Of a stretch of 64,000 nucleotides of DNA, positions 34,354-46,616 are shown one piece after another. How positions within the stretch are numbered: position 1 is the first letter of the stretch; each line of letters begins with the position of its first letter. The notes below the pieces were generated by a model, which saw only the letters and a list, made by a program, of their open reading frames with translations, made no database searches and was not told the DNA's origin. Location of the stretch: contig FN649736.1 in the NCBI GenBank assembly GCA_000310025.1, positions 4,656,315-4,720,314 of the forward strand. The letters are read 5' to 3'. The DNA comes from Ectocarpus siliculosus (lineage: Eukaryota; Sar; Phaeophyceae; Ectocarpales; Ectocarpaceae). A program made the position numbers and the translations under genes.

Positions 34354-37300
34354 TCATCTCCAGATTGCAACGGAGAACCTACGAAAGTTCTTAAACCACC
34401 CAATACTGCTCAGCAATGCCGTGGCATACCTCCCAACGGATAGCCTAAGGGTGCCAAATCCCGTCGGCTCATCCACGCCCATCGCTTGCAATACCCCAGA
34501 CATGGTCGCCTCGCCGGCGTGGCATGCCGAACCCGCGGACGCCGCCACCGTTTCTGACAACTATGCATTACAGAGTACAAAACGTGACACACCACGGACG
34601 TGCGCGAATCAGTCAAGGAGGGAAAGGGGGGGGTCGTTCATGGTCGGATGGGAGTCACAGGCGTGGTGACGACTGATTCAACAGTGTATGCACGCGTATT
34701 TATTTTTCACTGTAGGAAAGCTGATGTCACCTTGGAAGGCACTTCGTTGTCGCACTCTGCCCTTACAAGCCCGGAGCATCATTTGGCTGTTTTCCCAATG
34801 CTCGTCGATGCTGCGATGATTGCTTCGAAAATTCGCGACGGCTTGAGCTGATACGTGAAGACTGGATGTATCGCTCCCTACCCGGCACCCGGAGCGAATG
34901 CCGCACAACAAACACCTTCGCCCTCCGCAGGGTCCATCAACTCCGCGATCTAATTATTTCTGGGGTAATGCCGGCCAAAAATTGTGTTAGCAGCAGGCAG
35001 AAACACAATACTGTAGAGGCGGAGTACCAATTTGCTTTGAACAGCAAGAGTCTTACGGAGCCGGGCCTTTGACACGAACGTCCAGCCTCTCCTAAGTATC
35101 TGTGTACCCTGAGGTGTGACCTCTGGGCAAAAATCATCATCGTGCTCTCCAGCAACGCCTACGAGTCCGTGAACGGGAATCGAAAAATCGTCAAAAACCT
35201 TGACAAAATGTACTGTTGTCGTCCATCGGTCGAAAGTTGAATAGGCTAGATACCCGTTGAGTTTGTTCCATCTGACGCGATCGATGCTGTTCTCAAGCCC
35301 CCCTCACCCTCTCGAGCAGCACCCGTGCCTCCACCCCCGGAAGACCGATGCTGAGTGTGTTGGGCAGACGCAAGGAGGGGCTGCGGGGACCGTGTACCTT
35401 TACGCCGTCCCCCAAATCCGCCGCCATGAGCAGCTCCAGAAGGCGTTCGCGCATCGCGGCAAGGTGCTTCGAGAGCCGCTCGAGCTCGACGTCAACAATC
35501 TGCGGTCAGACCCCATGGCACGATGCAACGGGTGGTACAGCATAAACGGGAGGGGGGCATGGGTCAAAGATGATGTGCAGACACGCGAGCCGGCAGCGAG
35601 ATCGAAGGGAAAGGGACTGGAATCATCATTGAGGAAGGTAACAACAGGGAACAAGCCGCAAAGGGCAGGAAGGGCGGATGGATCCGTGGAACAGAGAGCA
35701 GCAAAAACAACAGCACAGCTGCAACTTCAGCGTCGACACAGAGATGCATGTAGATTTTCGTCTGGGTTCCACGATTGAGGCCCACAGATACCCCCCCCCT
35801 CTTTCGACAATTTCAAGTACAAAGGGTCGGGGCACTCGTCGTCGCATCGTGGGACACATTCGTCCGCCCGCCAGCATCAACAAGCAGCCTGAGAGATCCA
35901 CTGAACTGGAGCGGATCGCCGGGAAAAGTCCTCCCAATTGCGGCGGATGGACGTCATTGCACCCTCTACTGGTCCCTGGCCCTGCCATTCGTGGCTTCCC
36001 ACACCTCTTGGTATCGCCGGGAATTCTTTAGTCCACGTATGCCTTATTTTTGGTAGGCCGCGGCCAAGACCAAACTCGCCGGACCTCGTCCGAAACACGG
36101 GGCGACTGAATGAACGCCTCAACGTCGTCTTCTTCACGGGAAGTACAAAACAAAAAAAAACAGCGACAAACGATGGCGACAAAGACAGCGACGACCACGA
36201 AGAAGAAGACAACGAAGAATACGACAAACCTCTGCCGCCTTGCCCATCCCAGAAATCAGGAGCACGTTCTCGGTCCCCGCTCTCCTTCCTGCCTCTTGAC
36301 CCCCGCCGTGTATCATCGGCGGGAGCGCCAGCCCTCGCCGCACGAAGAGAGCGGCCACTCCCTTGGGTGCTCCGAACTTGTGGCCAACGAGGGTGAGCAT
36401 GTCCACGCCTAGGTCCGCCACCTGCCTTGGTTGTTGCATTCAGTGCCCGGCGCGCGCGAGATAACGGCATGATTTAGCTGCCACCAGAAGAGGGAACCCC
36501 TTCTCGAGCGTCTGTGAAACCTGCTGGGTGGATGGTAACAGTGCTAGCGGGGGAAAAACACAGATACAACGTCTTTTGTCCTCAGGGTCCCCGACACGGG
36601 GGGCGCAGAAGAATGCCGGACACAAAGGTCCAGCCTCTCCCGGATTTCGAACGTACTAACATAAGAAGACGACACAGCAGTGTGTGTGTGTGTGTCTGTG
36701 CGTGCGCGCGGTTTTAAAGTGTGAGTCAACGAGCATCCCCCTTGGGAGGCGAAACAGCGGCGTATCCCGCAGGCGGATTCAGCAAGGAGTTTGGGCAGAC
36801 GAAACGACGGTATGTACCTCAAAGCTTCCCCGCGAGAAACACTGCAGCCTGTGCCACTTTGTGTCAACGCGGAAGGAAGAGCAAGACACAAAAGCGCAAT
36901 CACACGTGCTTCGCCTCGCGGCGGGGGCTCATTTCGCCACTCGTTCTTGCCAACGTGATTGTGAACACGGGCTCAAACGATGAACGAATACTAATGCTTG
37001 CCGATCAGACCCAGGGGGGGGTGGGAACACGCACCTTCACGGGCACTTTTCCGATGCTTTGGGCGGCATCGGTGTGGCACATGATCCCTCGTTGCCGACA
37101 AGCCTCCGCGATCTCCGTGATGGGCTGCAGAGACCCCACCTGAACACGACCGGTACACGCAGAAAGAGCAAAGGTAACCATATTATACGCTGCTGGGAAG
37201 AAGAATCCTCTCTCGTGATCTGATGTCGGATACACTCCGAGGAATGTGCCCAGTAGTTGCAACAACTTTGGTGATATATTGGGGTTTCTGTACTTGTGGG

Positions 37301-39490
37301 ACTCGCGCCTCTAATAGCTTGGGTTGTTGAACGCGATGACGGCAACTGCACCGCTCGGTGTCAACAACAACAGGATGCAAATAACAAGGAAGCACAACAC
37401 ATCGGCACCGTACCGAAACCGACGTCTGTGCACCAACGGGTTGATGGTCGCTATTGGAAGAGCGATGCCAAGGGAACGTCTTCTCACGCCAGGATTGCTG
37501 GTAATTGTGAGCTTTTCCGTTGCCGGCTTTGTGACGAAAGTATGTGACGCAACCAGCGCCCATAGAAACATGAACATACATCGCTGAATATATAGACCTC
37601 TCAACAATTCTTGCCATCGCTCTGCCTGGCAGTCCCAACATAAACACGACACCGGTTGAAACAATCGAGGCTTGCTTGACAGTGTGAGCGATGAAAGTCA
37701 ATGCCGGTCGAGCGTCACTCCCGCCACTCATGACACAAGGACGTTCTTCGAGTGTGAAGACACCTGATTCTTGCTTTCCGTAGGTGATGTCGGCGCATTT
37801 CCGATCGCACGCATCCAAACATGGTACGTCTTCAAGCACGGTCCGAACAACGAAACTGCCTTTGCTCATGGCCATCCCAACTCCGTCCTTCCAAGGGAAG
37901 AAGAAGTGCATGAGACCGACCAGCCCTCACCTCGTTGTTGCTGTGCATGATGGTCACAAGCGCCGTCTCCGGCCGAAAAGCTCCCACGACACCCTCAACG
38001 GAAACCCTGCCCTCCTCGTCTACCCCAACGAACGTCACTTCCACCTTTCCTTCCGCCACGAGGTGGTTGAGGCACTTGGTGACGGCGGGGTGCTCGATTG
38101 CCGAGGACACCACGTGCGGCAGCGAGCTCGAAGCAGCAGAAGGAGGAGCTGTCGCTGCTTTGGAGCTTAGCGCCAACTGGATCGAGACGACGGGGGTATA
38201 AATAACGTTCCTAGGTTAGGGGTATGACTCTGGAGGACCGCAACCTAACGGAAGCAAGCGACGGACTTTGCGAGGGGCTGGAAACGAAGTAAAGCGTATC
38301 GCAGAAGCGACCGGGCCAAAACCACGCACTGCGTGAAACCCAGCGATTTGTTCAGACCAACCTAGCGTGCATCTTACCGAAGCGAGAATCGCGTGGTTGT
38401 CGGCCTCCGACCCGCTCGCGACGAACACGACCTCTTCCGGCGAGCAGCCGAGCAGCGACGCCACGCGCGCGCGAGCCAGCACGACGGCCTTCTTGCAGGC
38501 CCTCCCCAGGGCGTGGCCGCTCGAGGGGTTTCCGAAGCACTCGCCGAGGAAGGGAAACATCTCGCGTGAGACCTTTAAATAAATTCAGAAAAGGAAGGGA
38601 AATGGGTTGTTCGTAGGACGGCGTATTGTCGAGGAGGAATGCGTATGTGAAGAGACCATGTGCGGAAGCGGGGAAGGGCATCTTGCGCAAGACTCGAAAT
38701 TTGATGAGGTTGCACAATCCAGGTAGGCATATATGCGGAAGGAGCTTGCCGGAAGTCTCGAAGAGAAAGAGGTACATCCCTCGAGATTGATGGGCATGCG
38801 TGTCTCCGCGAAGATAGGGACCTGGTCGGTGATCTCATCGTTCCAAAGCAGCCACACATATCGAGACTCCACAAAGGAAAAGGTAAACGAAAACATTACA
38901 CAACAGAAAGGGAACGGGTGAGGTCGGAACCTAGCCAAGGGTTCACACAACACCTCACCACAAGACCAATACCGTGCCAAGTCCAGAATATCTCCTAGGA
39001 AACAACTCGTGCGAGACTCAAGTAAAAACATTTGCTGGTTCCTGGCAGCAGCATTGGTTTCCAAGACGTTGGTCCCAGGCTTTGAAGGGGCTTTGTGGTC
39101 CAAGAGAAGCAACTAAGCCTCTGTGCTAGAAGGAAGGGGAAACAAACACCACAACCGCGGGCAAGTTGGCCAACTGTCCGCAACGCTGAAAAGAAAACGC
39201 AGGAGTTGCTCATATGCGAAAGGGCAGCTAGCTTGACGTTCCTCACACTCGAAACAGCTTGACCTTCTTCCTCGGACTCGAAAATAGACAGCAGGGGTCA
39301 GAAGACTCACCTCCGGAAATATCGGCGAAGTGGCGTTGTAGTCCTGCAAGGCGACGACAACACCGGGCGGTCCAAATAGAGAGACGGATCAAGCGCAAGA
39401 CAAAAGATCTACATAAAAATAGAGGAAGATCGTCAGGTTCTCGCCTGGTGTACTCACAAGCGTGTTTCTCGGGCAGTCATTCCTCGCCAT
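34354..39490 (-). CDS. Cysteine desulfurase / selenocysteine lyase family enzyme (class V aminotransferase fold), 8 exons
   Basis: PLP enzymes of this family remove sulfur from cysteine for Fe-S clusters and thiolation, or selenium from selenocysteine. Exons: 39490-39458 (ATG, MARNDCPRNTL), 39343-39311 (DYNATSPIFPE), 38572-38378, 38176-37931, 37139-37035, 36421-36230, 35499-35308, and 34560 to the stop at 34354 or to a donor at 34430. All introns are phase 0. The motifs appear in the right order: DYNAT and GNPSSGH near the N terminus, SAIEHPAV with the PLP-stacking His (about residue 116), HTDAAQ with the cofactor Asp (about 193), VGHKFG with the Schiff-base Lys (about 219), GGGQEAGRRAGTEN, and the catalytic Cys loop SAGSACHAG (about 345). 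The ending LRLSVGR recalls selenocysteine lyase (SCLY), so a cytosolic SCLY-like role is possible; no targeting peptide is evident. Family alignments expect about 20 more residues after LSVGR, so a last exon beyond the donor at 34430 may be unlocated. Which substrate it uses cannot be read from sequence. Confidence 0.9.
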
Positions 39491-39768
39491 GCTCAAATCG
39501 ACTTACATAAGAGGCTACAAGAAGGGTTTCACACATATCGTTTAACATAACTGGCCACCTTTCTTCCTTGCCTGGGAGCAGCTGCTCTTCCTCTCCCCTC
39601 CCCCTCTCTCAGTTGGGGGCACAATAACAGCGGAAGGTATCGTTACGTCGTCTTGGAACAATTACAGCAGAAGGGTCATTAACTGCAGTGTGTCAACAAG
39701 CCCTTCAGTTTGTTGTTGGTCTGTTGACCTTAACACTGCGACTGTGCCTCTCTCGCGCTCTTCCTCAC

Positions 39769-41343
39769 CAGGTAAATGCACCGCCGGGTCCCTCGATAGG
39801 GTAACGCCACGGCTATCCCAGTCTTGGAACTCATCCCGTCCGTGTTCAGACATGCACGCGGGGAGAAGAACTTGTTTGTGGCATCGACGATAACCAGCAC
39901 GAAGAACGTCATGGCCACGATATACCAAAAGCCTGCGTCTGCACGGATGGGTAAAAAAAAAACAGAACCATACATTGAATACTATGTATACACGTGAGGG
40001 AATTGTACAGGTCCAACAATGCTCTGAACAAACCGGCGGATCCCCTTGATTCACAGATGATGCAGATACTTGCGTCGCCTCCCGCGCTTTTGTCGCAAAG
40101 TGAGAGCGTTAAAATACCAGACAGTTGGCTGCACGCTAGAGGGATGAAAACGGGTGTCGACGATTGCGAGGCGAAAGCTCACCGGAAAACCGCATCAAGT
40201 TTCCGGTGGTAGCGGGCGTTTCGATGCCAGCCGCGGCGGTTACTTCGGCTGTCACGGATCCGACACACATCCCTGCTGCCACGGCCGCCACCGAGAACTT
40301 CACAGTCGACAGGCAGCGGGAAGTAGCGGGCGGTCGGCGGGCAGATGGACACACAAATTGGAAGCGGTCACTAGCGTCGAAGTCGCTGCGGGAGAGGGTT
40401 GAGGGATGCGGTACTACACCGAACAGACACGATACCACGATCCAGGTCGCTCGAGATATAGAGGCAGGCAACTACAGGAGGACCCCGTTATTCATGTGCG
40501 CCCACTGGTTGGGGAGAGCAGCAGCGCGACAGGAGAGAGAGAGCATCGTTGCTGGCTCCGAACCACACCGATGTGCCAGCCACCTCACACCGCGAGGCGA
40601 CTTTGCTGGTGCAATATTCGATGAGGTTAGACCGTGTCCTCAGAAAGAGACCTTGCGGGCGCACCTCTCTTGAGTGATTGGTGGATAAAAACCTTGAACA
40701 TGAAATATGTGTCTTTCATCGAATGAGGTGGGGGGGGTGTTATCTACCGTGGTTGGAGGTTGGTCCGAAAGTTTGCTCTTCCCGACCAGCTCTTCGTTGG
40801 CTTACCGAGCATGCCTGAGCTCTCCATAAAATCAAAGTCAGTGGAGCGGGTGTTTGGCAGCAGAAATTGTGTAGCGCTACAGCAGTACCACGCACACGAA
40901 TGATCTATAGGTAGTTCCCACACGCCAGAGACTCACCATCGACAGAAGATGCATATCCTTCGAAAGTGTATCAGGTACAGCAGTACAATTGTAGTAGCCT
41001 GCTCTTGATGGCGTGTTCCGCCTTGATCACCAACACCCGATGCTGCCCGGTGTTGATCTGAGCATTCAACACCGCAGATCCTGTCCTGGGTGATGCTGAT
41101 CCGCGGATGGTGGGGCTTGGTGTGCCCTACTGCTTTAGTCTAACAGTTTGGGGAGTGTCGAGGTAACGAAGGATGTCGCGAGCTGCTCTTGTTGAAGAAC
41201 ACAACCTTTTTCGCGGTTGCTGAGACGATCAGGAACAGCAGGAGATAGCAGCCCTGACGAATATGCAGTGGGCCGACAAGAGACAGCACGTCGCGCGCCA
41301 AGCGTGTTGTCAGAAGCAGCGCAACGGCCTCATGCAAGGGCAG
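39769..41343 (-). CDS. Predicted small multi-pass membrane protein, partial exon set
   Basis: Three minus-strand exons carry hydrophobic segments and good splice sites: 41343-41206 (LLLFLIVSATAKK at its end), 40385-40183 (FSVAAVAAGMCVGSVTAEV) and 39938-39769 (FWYIVAMTFFVLVIVD). The phase-1 junction between 40183 and 39938 joins cleanly (MRFS then DAGFWYIV). The first exon and the link from 41206 to 40385 are not resolved; an open frame near 41.45-41.54 kb, antisense to the start of the peroxiredoxin gene, could be upstream sequence. A tiny last exon near 39.68 kb is possible. I recognise no family; the spacing of hydrophobic stretches suggests three or four membrane passes. It sits between the desulfurase start (39490) and the peroxiredoxin start (41561). 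Confidence 0.5.
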
Positions 41344-41560
41344 CTACGCAGCTAACCAGAGGCGGCGAGACTGTCAGGTTTCACAGCTTGTCGGGCGTTT
41401 TGGTTAAAAAAAAGAAAGTCACACAGAGTCCGCAACAGACAATCTTTGGCGATTGACAGGCCCACAGGCCACAAGCCAGACCCAGCACCCAGCACACGGC
41501 AGTGACTACTTCTGTCGTCTGCCCTCCGAGCTCGCCCTGTAGCGCATTGCATCTTCTGCG

Positions 41561-44312
41561 ATGTCGGATGAATCTAGCCACGATAGTAGCAGTAAACTGA
41601 ATGGGCTGGTGGGTACCGGGGGGAGGCCGCTTCAGATCGGGGACGAGATCCCGAACTTCACGTGCGAATCTCACATGGGGAGCATAACGCTTCACTCGTA
41701 CATCAACAGCGGCTGGGGGGTAATCTTCACGTGAGAGGCGTGAATCTGCGTAGCTGTCAATTGTCACAGTTTGCTGCGCTTTTGTATGTTAGACTGTACC
41801 AGACACGACAATAGTAGTTAGTCTAATCCTGGCCGTTGTGTCTAGGTATCTTTCGGTGATGTTGCGTGAGACTTTGGGTATCATGCATGCAGCAGTGCTG
41901 TGCTGTACCACGTACATGTATATCAGAAGGCCATTGGTGACACCACCAAAGCAATCGTATAGTCTCGAGGGAAAAACTCGAGCAAGTCAGCTTGAGCACT
42001 TGCTGTTCCAGAGAAACGCGCCCCTTGCGCTAAAAAGGCTTGTGCCTGTACGTTGGTGCGCATCTGATTGTGCCACTTGGCCAGACATTCGCATGGGTGC
42101 GTCCTGCCGACGGGATGCAGATGTTACGGCTCGACCCTAGGGGGGACAACCGCTGTAGGACAACACACTTCCACATTAAACGCTGCGCCGCGCACGAGAG
42201 CAGTACCTTCCGTTGTTGTCTGTTGGCGGCTGGGCCTACAACTACAACATTTTCTCGCATTAATTGCAAGCTGTTGTCTACTCCGTGTACAAGATGTTTT
42301 GATTTTGGTACATTTGCGGCACTCCCGGTTCTAAGGGGTTCCTGCCGATCCACCCACAACCGCCCTCTGTACTATTAAAGATATCCGCGAAATAACGACC
42401 CTGTAGCTTGCACGGAGCTTGGAATGCTGAGCAAACTGTCCGAGGAGTTCGACGAGAGGAACTGCAAGCTGCTCGCCATCGGCGTGGACTCAAAAATAGG
42501 ACATCGGAACTTCATCAAGGAGGTGCAGGTACTGACAAGAAAACCACATCAATGGTTCAAATGACATGACCGGATGACAAATCTTACAATACACGAGGGC
42601 ACACGGCACCACCAACCAGAAAAGCCCTTACGGTAGGCCTGGTGCTAGTGAGCTGTAGACGAGGTGGGAGCTCACAATCCCGTAAGGCCGCGAACGCACT
42701 TTTGAATTGGATCGCGACAACGAGTGAGAACGAACCATCAGCATGCACGCCGCCAGTGCAGGGCGACGACAACTAGACTATATCCTCCCCGCCCAGCGCC
42801 AAATGATCAAAGGCGACACCGCGTGATTCTCAAACCCCGCTTGCACTTGCCCGACCTACCCAGGAACTCCAGGACTGCGAGTTGAAGTTCCCCATCATAG
42901 CCGATGCCAGCGGCGAGATATTTTCGCTCCTGGGTTTGGTACGGGAGGATGCAATGGACCCCACCAAAGGACTTGTGCCTCAGGTGCTGCGTGTGATGGT
43001 GTATATCGCACTCATGGGTGTGGGTATTTGTTTGCCGCAGATTTGAATCGAGAAGACCACGTCCAACCAGTGCGCTTGCCTGGAGACAAATAGTATTATA
43101 CGTTTGGCGTGCCAACCGGCCGTGGTTAGCGCGCAAAGATTTCGACACCACCAGTGCCTGGGGTGCTGTGCACGGCTTCTTAGACAACGACAACTTATCT
43201 TGTTGATGCCAGCCAGACGAATGGATGCTGTAGTAAATTCGAGTTCCCGTCAAGTTTTCATACGCCCCCCCTTCGTGTGTCCTCCTGCCCACAAGTTGGC
43301 CAACCACTCCACGCAATCATGACTCTTGCTGAACAGACGTCTTTGCTGGTGATCGACTTGGACTTGCGTGTGAGGATGATAGTCCAGTACCCGTGTACTG
43401 TTGGGCACAACTACTACGAGGTGGGACGATCTGCGTGATACGAAATATATTGCAACCATCCCTTACACCACGACGGCCATAGGCGTTTTTGTATGAATGT
43501 ATGCATAGAGAACCATCAAACCAATCGAGCCGGGGCAACTCACCGAAACCGTCAACTATCATCGTGGGGTATCACCAGCGTACACCGAGCCTGCCCATCT
43601 TGGACGATACATCCCGAGTCTACCATGGCAAGCCGTGGACGATCCCACCCCCTCTCTCCCCTGTGCATGCGTATGATGTGCGTTCTAGTTCTAATTATTT
43701 GTCTGTTCTCCTGGGGGGCACAACGCAGGCTCTGAGGGCGATTGATGCGCTGCAACAGGCAACGTTCAACCGGGTCGGGATACCGGCCAACTGGAAAGAA
43801 GGCGAGGATGTGCTTGTCGGGGCAAACGTAAGTCTTCCTCTCCCCCCACTTCCCCTACCCCTGGGACCTTCCAAATTTGTCTGTTTGTGTGTATTCCTCG
43901 CACAAGCCGTTTCTGATGTGTAGGTCATTTTGACTTCTACCCTGGCGTACCTAGAGTTCCGTGGCAACACGTTTTTGCCAATGGAACATCAACTCGGCCA
44001 GGCCCGGTCCCGATCATTCGCCGAACTGGGAACCATAAAAATCTATTGTCACTGAGACACGTTGGAAATCTGGGCGGAAACGGTTCCCGCTATTGTAGTG
44101 GTTGACACATGGTACCGGGACAAAGACAAAAAAACTGTCAAGTTCAACGGCACCCATACCAGTGAGACGTGTCGACGGTCCGTATCGAGTCTCAAATCAC
44201 GTACTGCCCGTTATCCCAGGTGTCATCGTCGGACGTTGGGCAAATGTTTCCCAAGGGGTTCGTCCAGCTACGACCATGGTTCAGGGTGACCCCTCAGCCA
44301 GACTACGACTGA
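41561..44312 (+). CDS. 1-Cys peroxiredoxin, Prx6 type
   Basis: Prx6-type peroxiredoxins reduce H2O2 and lipid hydroperoxides with a single catalytic Cys. Exons: 41561 to about 41733 (MSDESSHDSSSKLNGL then IGDEIPNFTCESHMGSI and SGWGVIF), 42407-42528 (CTELGMLSKLSEEFDERN, LLAIGVDSK), 42864-42983 (CELKFPIIAD, EDAMDPTKGLVPQ), 43337-43420 (VQYPCTVGHNYYE), 43729-43827 (ALRAIDALQQATFNRVGIPA, NWKEGEDVL) and 44220-44312 (GQMFPKGF, RVTPQPDYD, stop). The C-terminal FPKG...YTPQP region is specific to the Prx6 branch. The peroxidatic Cys is the one in CTELG at the start of the second listed exon. The residues that should precede it (the H-P-x-D-F-T-P-V part) were not found, and the splice phases (2 out, 1 needed) require an extra small exon between 41,733 and 42,407. 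The first 23 residues are Ser-rich. Confidence 0.9.
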
Positions 44313-45307
44313 CAGTTACGCGAGGACGGAGAGGGGGAAAAGGGACGAGGGCGGGGGCGGGCGGGCGGGGGGTGCATGCCCTACAGAAATAAGAGCCAGG
44401 ATCCATCGTTCAAAGCTCGTCTTGTGGGCCATACTTTGCCACAGGTTGGTAGATATTCGTGACCTATTTTCTGAAGGACCCAATGTGACCTGAGTCTTGA
44501 GATCACTGCCCATCAGGCTTGCCTTGAAGACCACTGCCATTTGAGAAAGGATAGCGAAAAGCAACGCAAGAACTCCAAGGTACTACGACAACAACGGGGT
44601 CGTGCTGACAGACACCCTTTTCAACACGGCAGGTTCACCAGTTTCACGCGCATCAAGGGCTAGGCTCTGGTTCAACTAGCATCCAAAACATTCTGCCATT
44701 TCCATGTCTTTGCTTCCCATGGCCACAGCGGTTGCCCGGGGAAACATCGCCTGCTGTGCATACAACACCGGCAAGTATGTATCATCCGAGTGTGTTAGCC
44801 AACGACAATAAGAACCACGATCAGAACCACGACACGAACATCTATCTGTGGATTTTCTAACTCCGAGCGAAACGCCAAGGGCAAACGCGACTCGCAATCG
44901 CGTCTGGGGAGCGAGCAAAAATCGAATTCCTTCTTCGACCGCGGAATAGTCTACCGAAGTCTCCCGAAGGAAGTCTTCGAAATACCCATTGGCACTTACC
45001 AAAAGCGAGTTGGCAATGTACCTACAGAACGATCGATTGGCCGTTCGGGAAACGCCTCTGCATATCAACAGCGTAGACTCTCTCGCTCCTCCCTTTACGA
45101 CACCCTATCAAAACAAGTTACAGGGCGTTCGAATACAGAGCATCTGCCCTTGTTGGCTGACTGGAATTCAGGTGTGGACTCTCGCGCCGAAACGTGATCT
45201 GGACAAGTGTACAGGACTATTGTATGTGCTGATCACCACATTTTTGTTCGTTGCCTTCTGCTGCATGACACATTTGAGTTGCGTAGCAGGGGGGTCATTG
45301 CACTCAC
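44313..45307. other. No supported gene
   Basis: This stretch holds a minus-strand open frame near 44.7-45.07 kb (containing NGYFEDFLRETSVDYSAVEE) that could be a further exon of the gene at 45308-46616, but no splice match was established. Nothing else is seen. Confidence 0.4.
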
Positions 45308-46616
45308 CACGATATGACCCTTGGTTCGGTACTCGAGCTCCCACTGCTTGATGGTGCCCTCCGACATCTCGACAAACTCGGCCGACGCCTCGAAGGCTTC
45401 TCGCCTCGACACCCCCTCGAGTAACTTGCTGTACACCGCTCTCAGGGCGAGGGCTTTGATGAGCAGTTTGCCAGCTTGTGCGTGCGAAACATCCATGGTC
45501 TCCTGGGGCGGCAAGGGTAAATCATGGCGGTGGGAGAAGAGGGCAGTGTTTGGTGTGCAGCTCGTTTCGTTGCACACATAGCACACACACACACGTTTCA
45601 GATCTCGGGAGAGAACACCGTCGCGTGCAGCGCCAACAAGCAGTAAGACAGCACAACTCCGACAATGTATCGTACATTGTACATGTTCAGAGAAAGGATC
45701 CAACACAACTGCTTCAGCAACAGGGTTCAATACAGCAGTTCAACAACAGTAGCAACAGCGATGGCTACATATGTACCACAGAACTACGGGGCCACTGCTG
45801 TGTGAAAGTCAGTACACAGGATACCAGCCAGATCCACACTCACGTCGAGCCCAGCAGATGTTGCTGCAACTGCACTCTGGCACTCCTTCACAACGGCGCG
45901 GAAGTACTCGACTCCTTTCTCCCAGCCAGCCTTGCGTGCAGCGGACGCCAAGGCTGCCTTCTCCAGCTGCGATCTATGATTTGCGAGCTTGCCCAGAGCC
46001 TCTGTCCTTCGCACACCCCTGTTGCTCTGGCGCTTGAGGAAGGCCTGTCGCCAGTCCTTCTCATGTCTGTCCACTTCTCGCGCCGCATCAAACATCGCGC
46101 TTGAGAGGGCCCGCACATGCCAGCCAGCAAACGCCAGCTGGTCTTGCTCCACGCACGCCTGGTATGTTTCCATCATTGCACGCAACCTCTTCCGGCCGAA
46201 GCTTCCCTTCGGTCGGCCAGCCCCTTCACGTGCTGCCTGCTTTGCACGTGGTGGAGGCACTGGGAGGATCTCGGCCGGGGGTTGACAGTCCCGCGGCCGT
46301 TTTTCTCGAGGAGGAGGTGTGACGTTGCTCTGGCGCCCCGCATCTGGAGAGAACGGCGCTACCGCTAGAAGAAGACGGCCGCCACGCAGTAGCGAACTTT
46401 GCTTCGGCCGACCAGTCACGTGCCTTTTTGTTTGACTTTGGGTAGTTGATGCAGTCGCTGTACCAGCTGCTGCTGGAACCATCCGCGAGGTCTGCTGTCA
46501 GCTGCAGACGATACATTTTCGGGCTCTTCACTTGATGCACACCGGTCAACGTAGAACCACGCCTAGTCAGGGCTTCCCTGATGGCCGCATGGGCCTCAGG
46601 GCGAAGCATGGAGGTC
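45308..46616 (-). CDS. Unrecognised protein, possibly derived from a DNA transposon
   Basis: An ATG at 46616 opens a frame beginning MTSMLRPEAHAAIREALTRR. A second, longer frame runs from about 46482 to a consensus donor at 45844 and encodes a basic AT-hook-like segment (GAGRPKGSFGRKR) and a charged helical region (RSQLEKAALASAARKAGWEK). A phase-0 splice to 45504-45308 adds AGKLLIKALALRAVYSKLLE and EMSEGTIKQWELEYRTKGHI, which resembles the helix-turn-helix that precedes catalytic domains in several eukaryotic transposase families. The reading frame changes part-way through the first segment, so an unrecognised intron or a break is possible. No catalytic domain, terminal repeats or target duplication were found. 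The transposon link is inference. Confidence 0.45.

Noticed and set aside
41024-41080. Short hairpin (ggtgttga ... tcaacacc)
   Set aside because: An eight-base stem is expected by chance in a window of this size.
43928-44055. Extra peroxiredoxin exon starting VILTSTLAYLEF
   Set aside because: It does not fit the Prx6 alignment; the exon at 44220 joins the one ending at 43827 directly and in phase.
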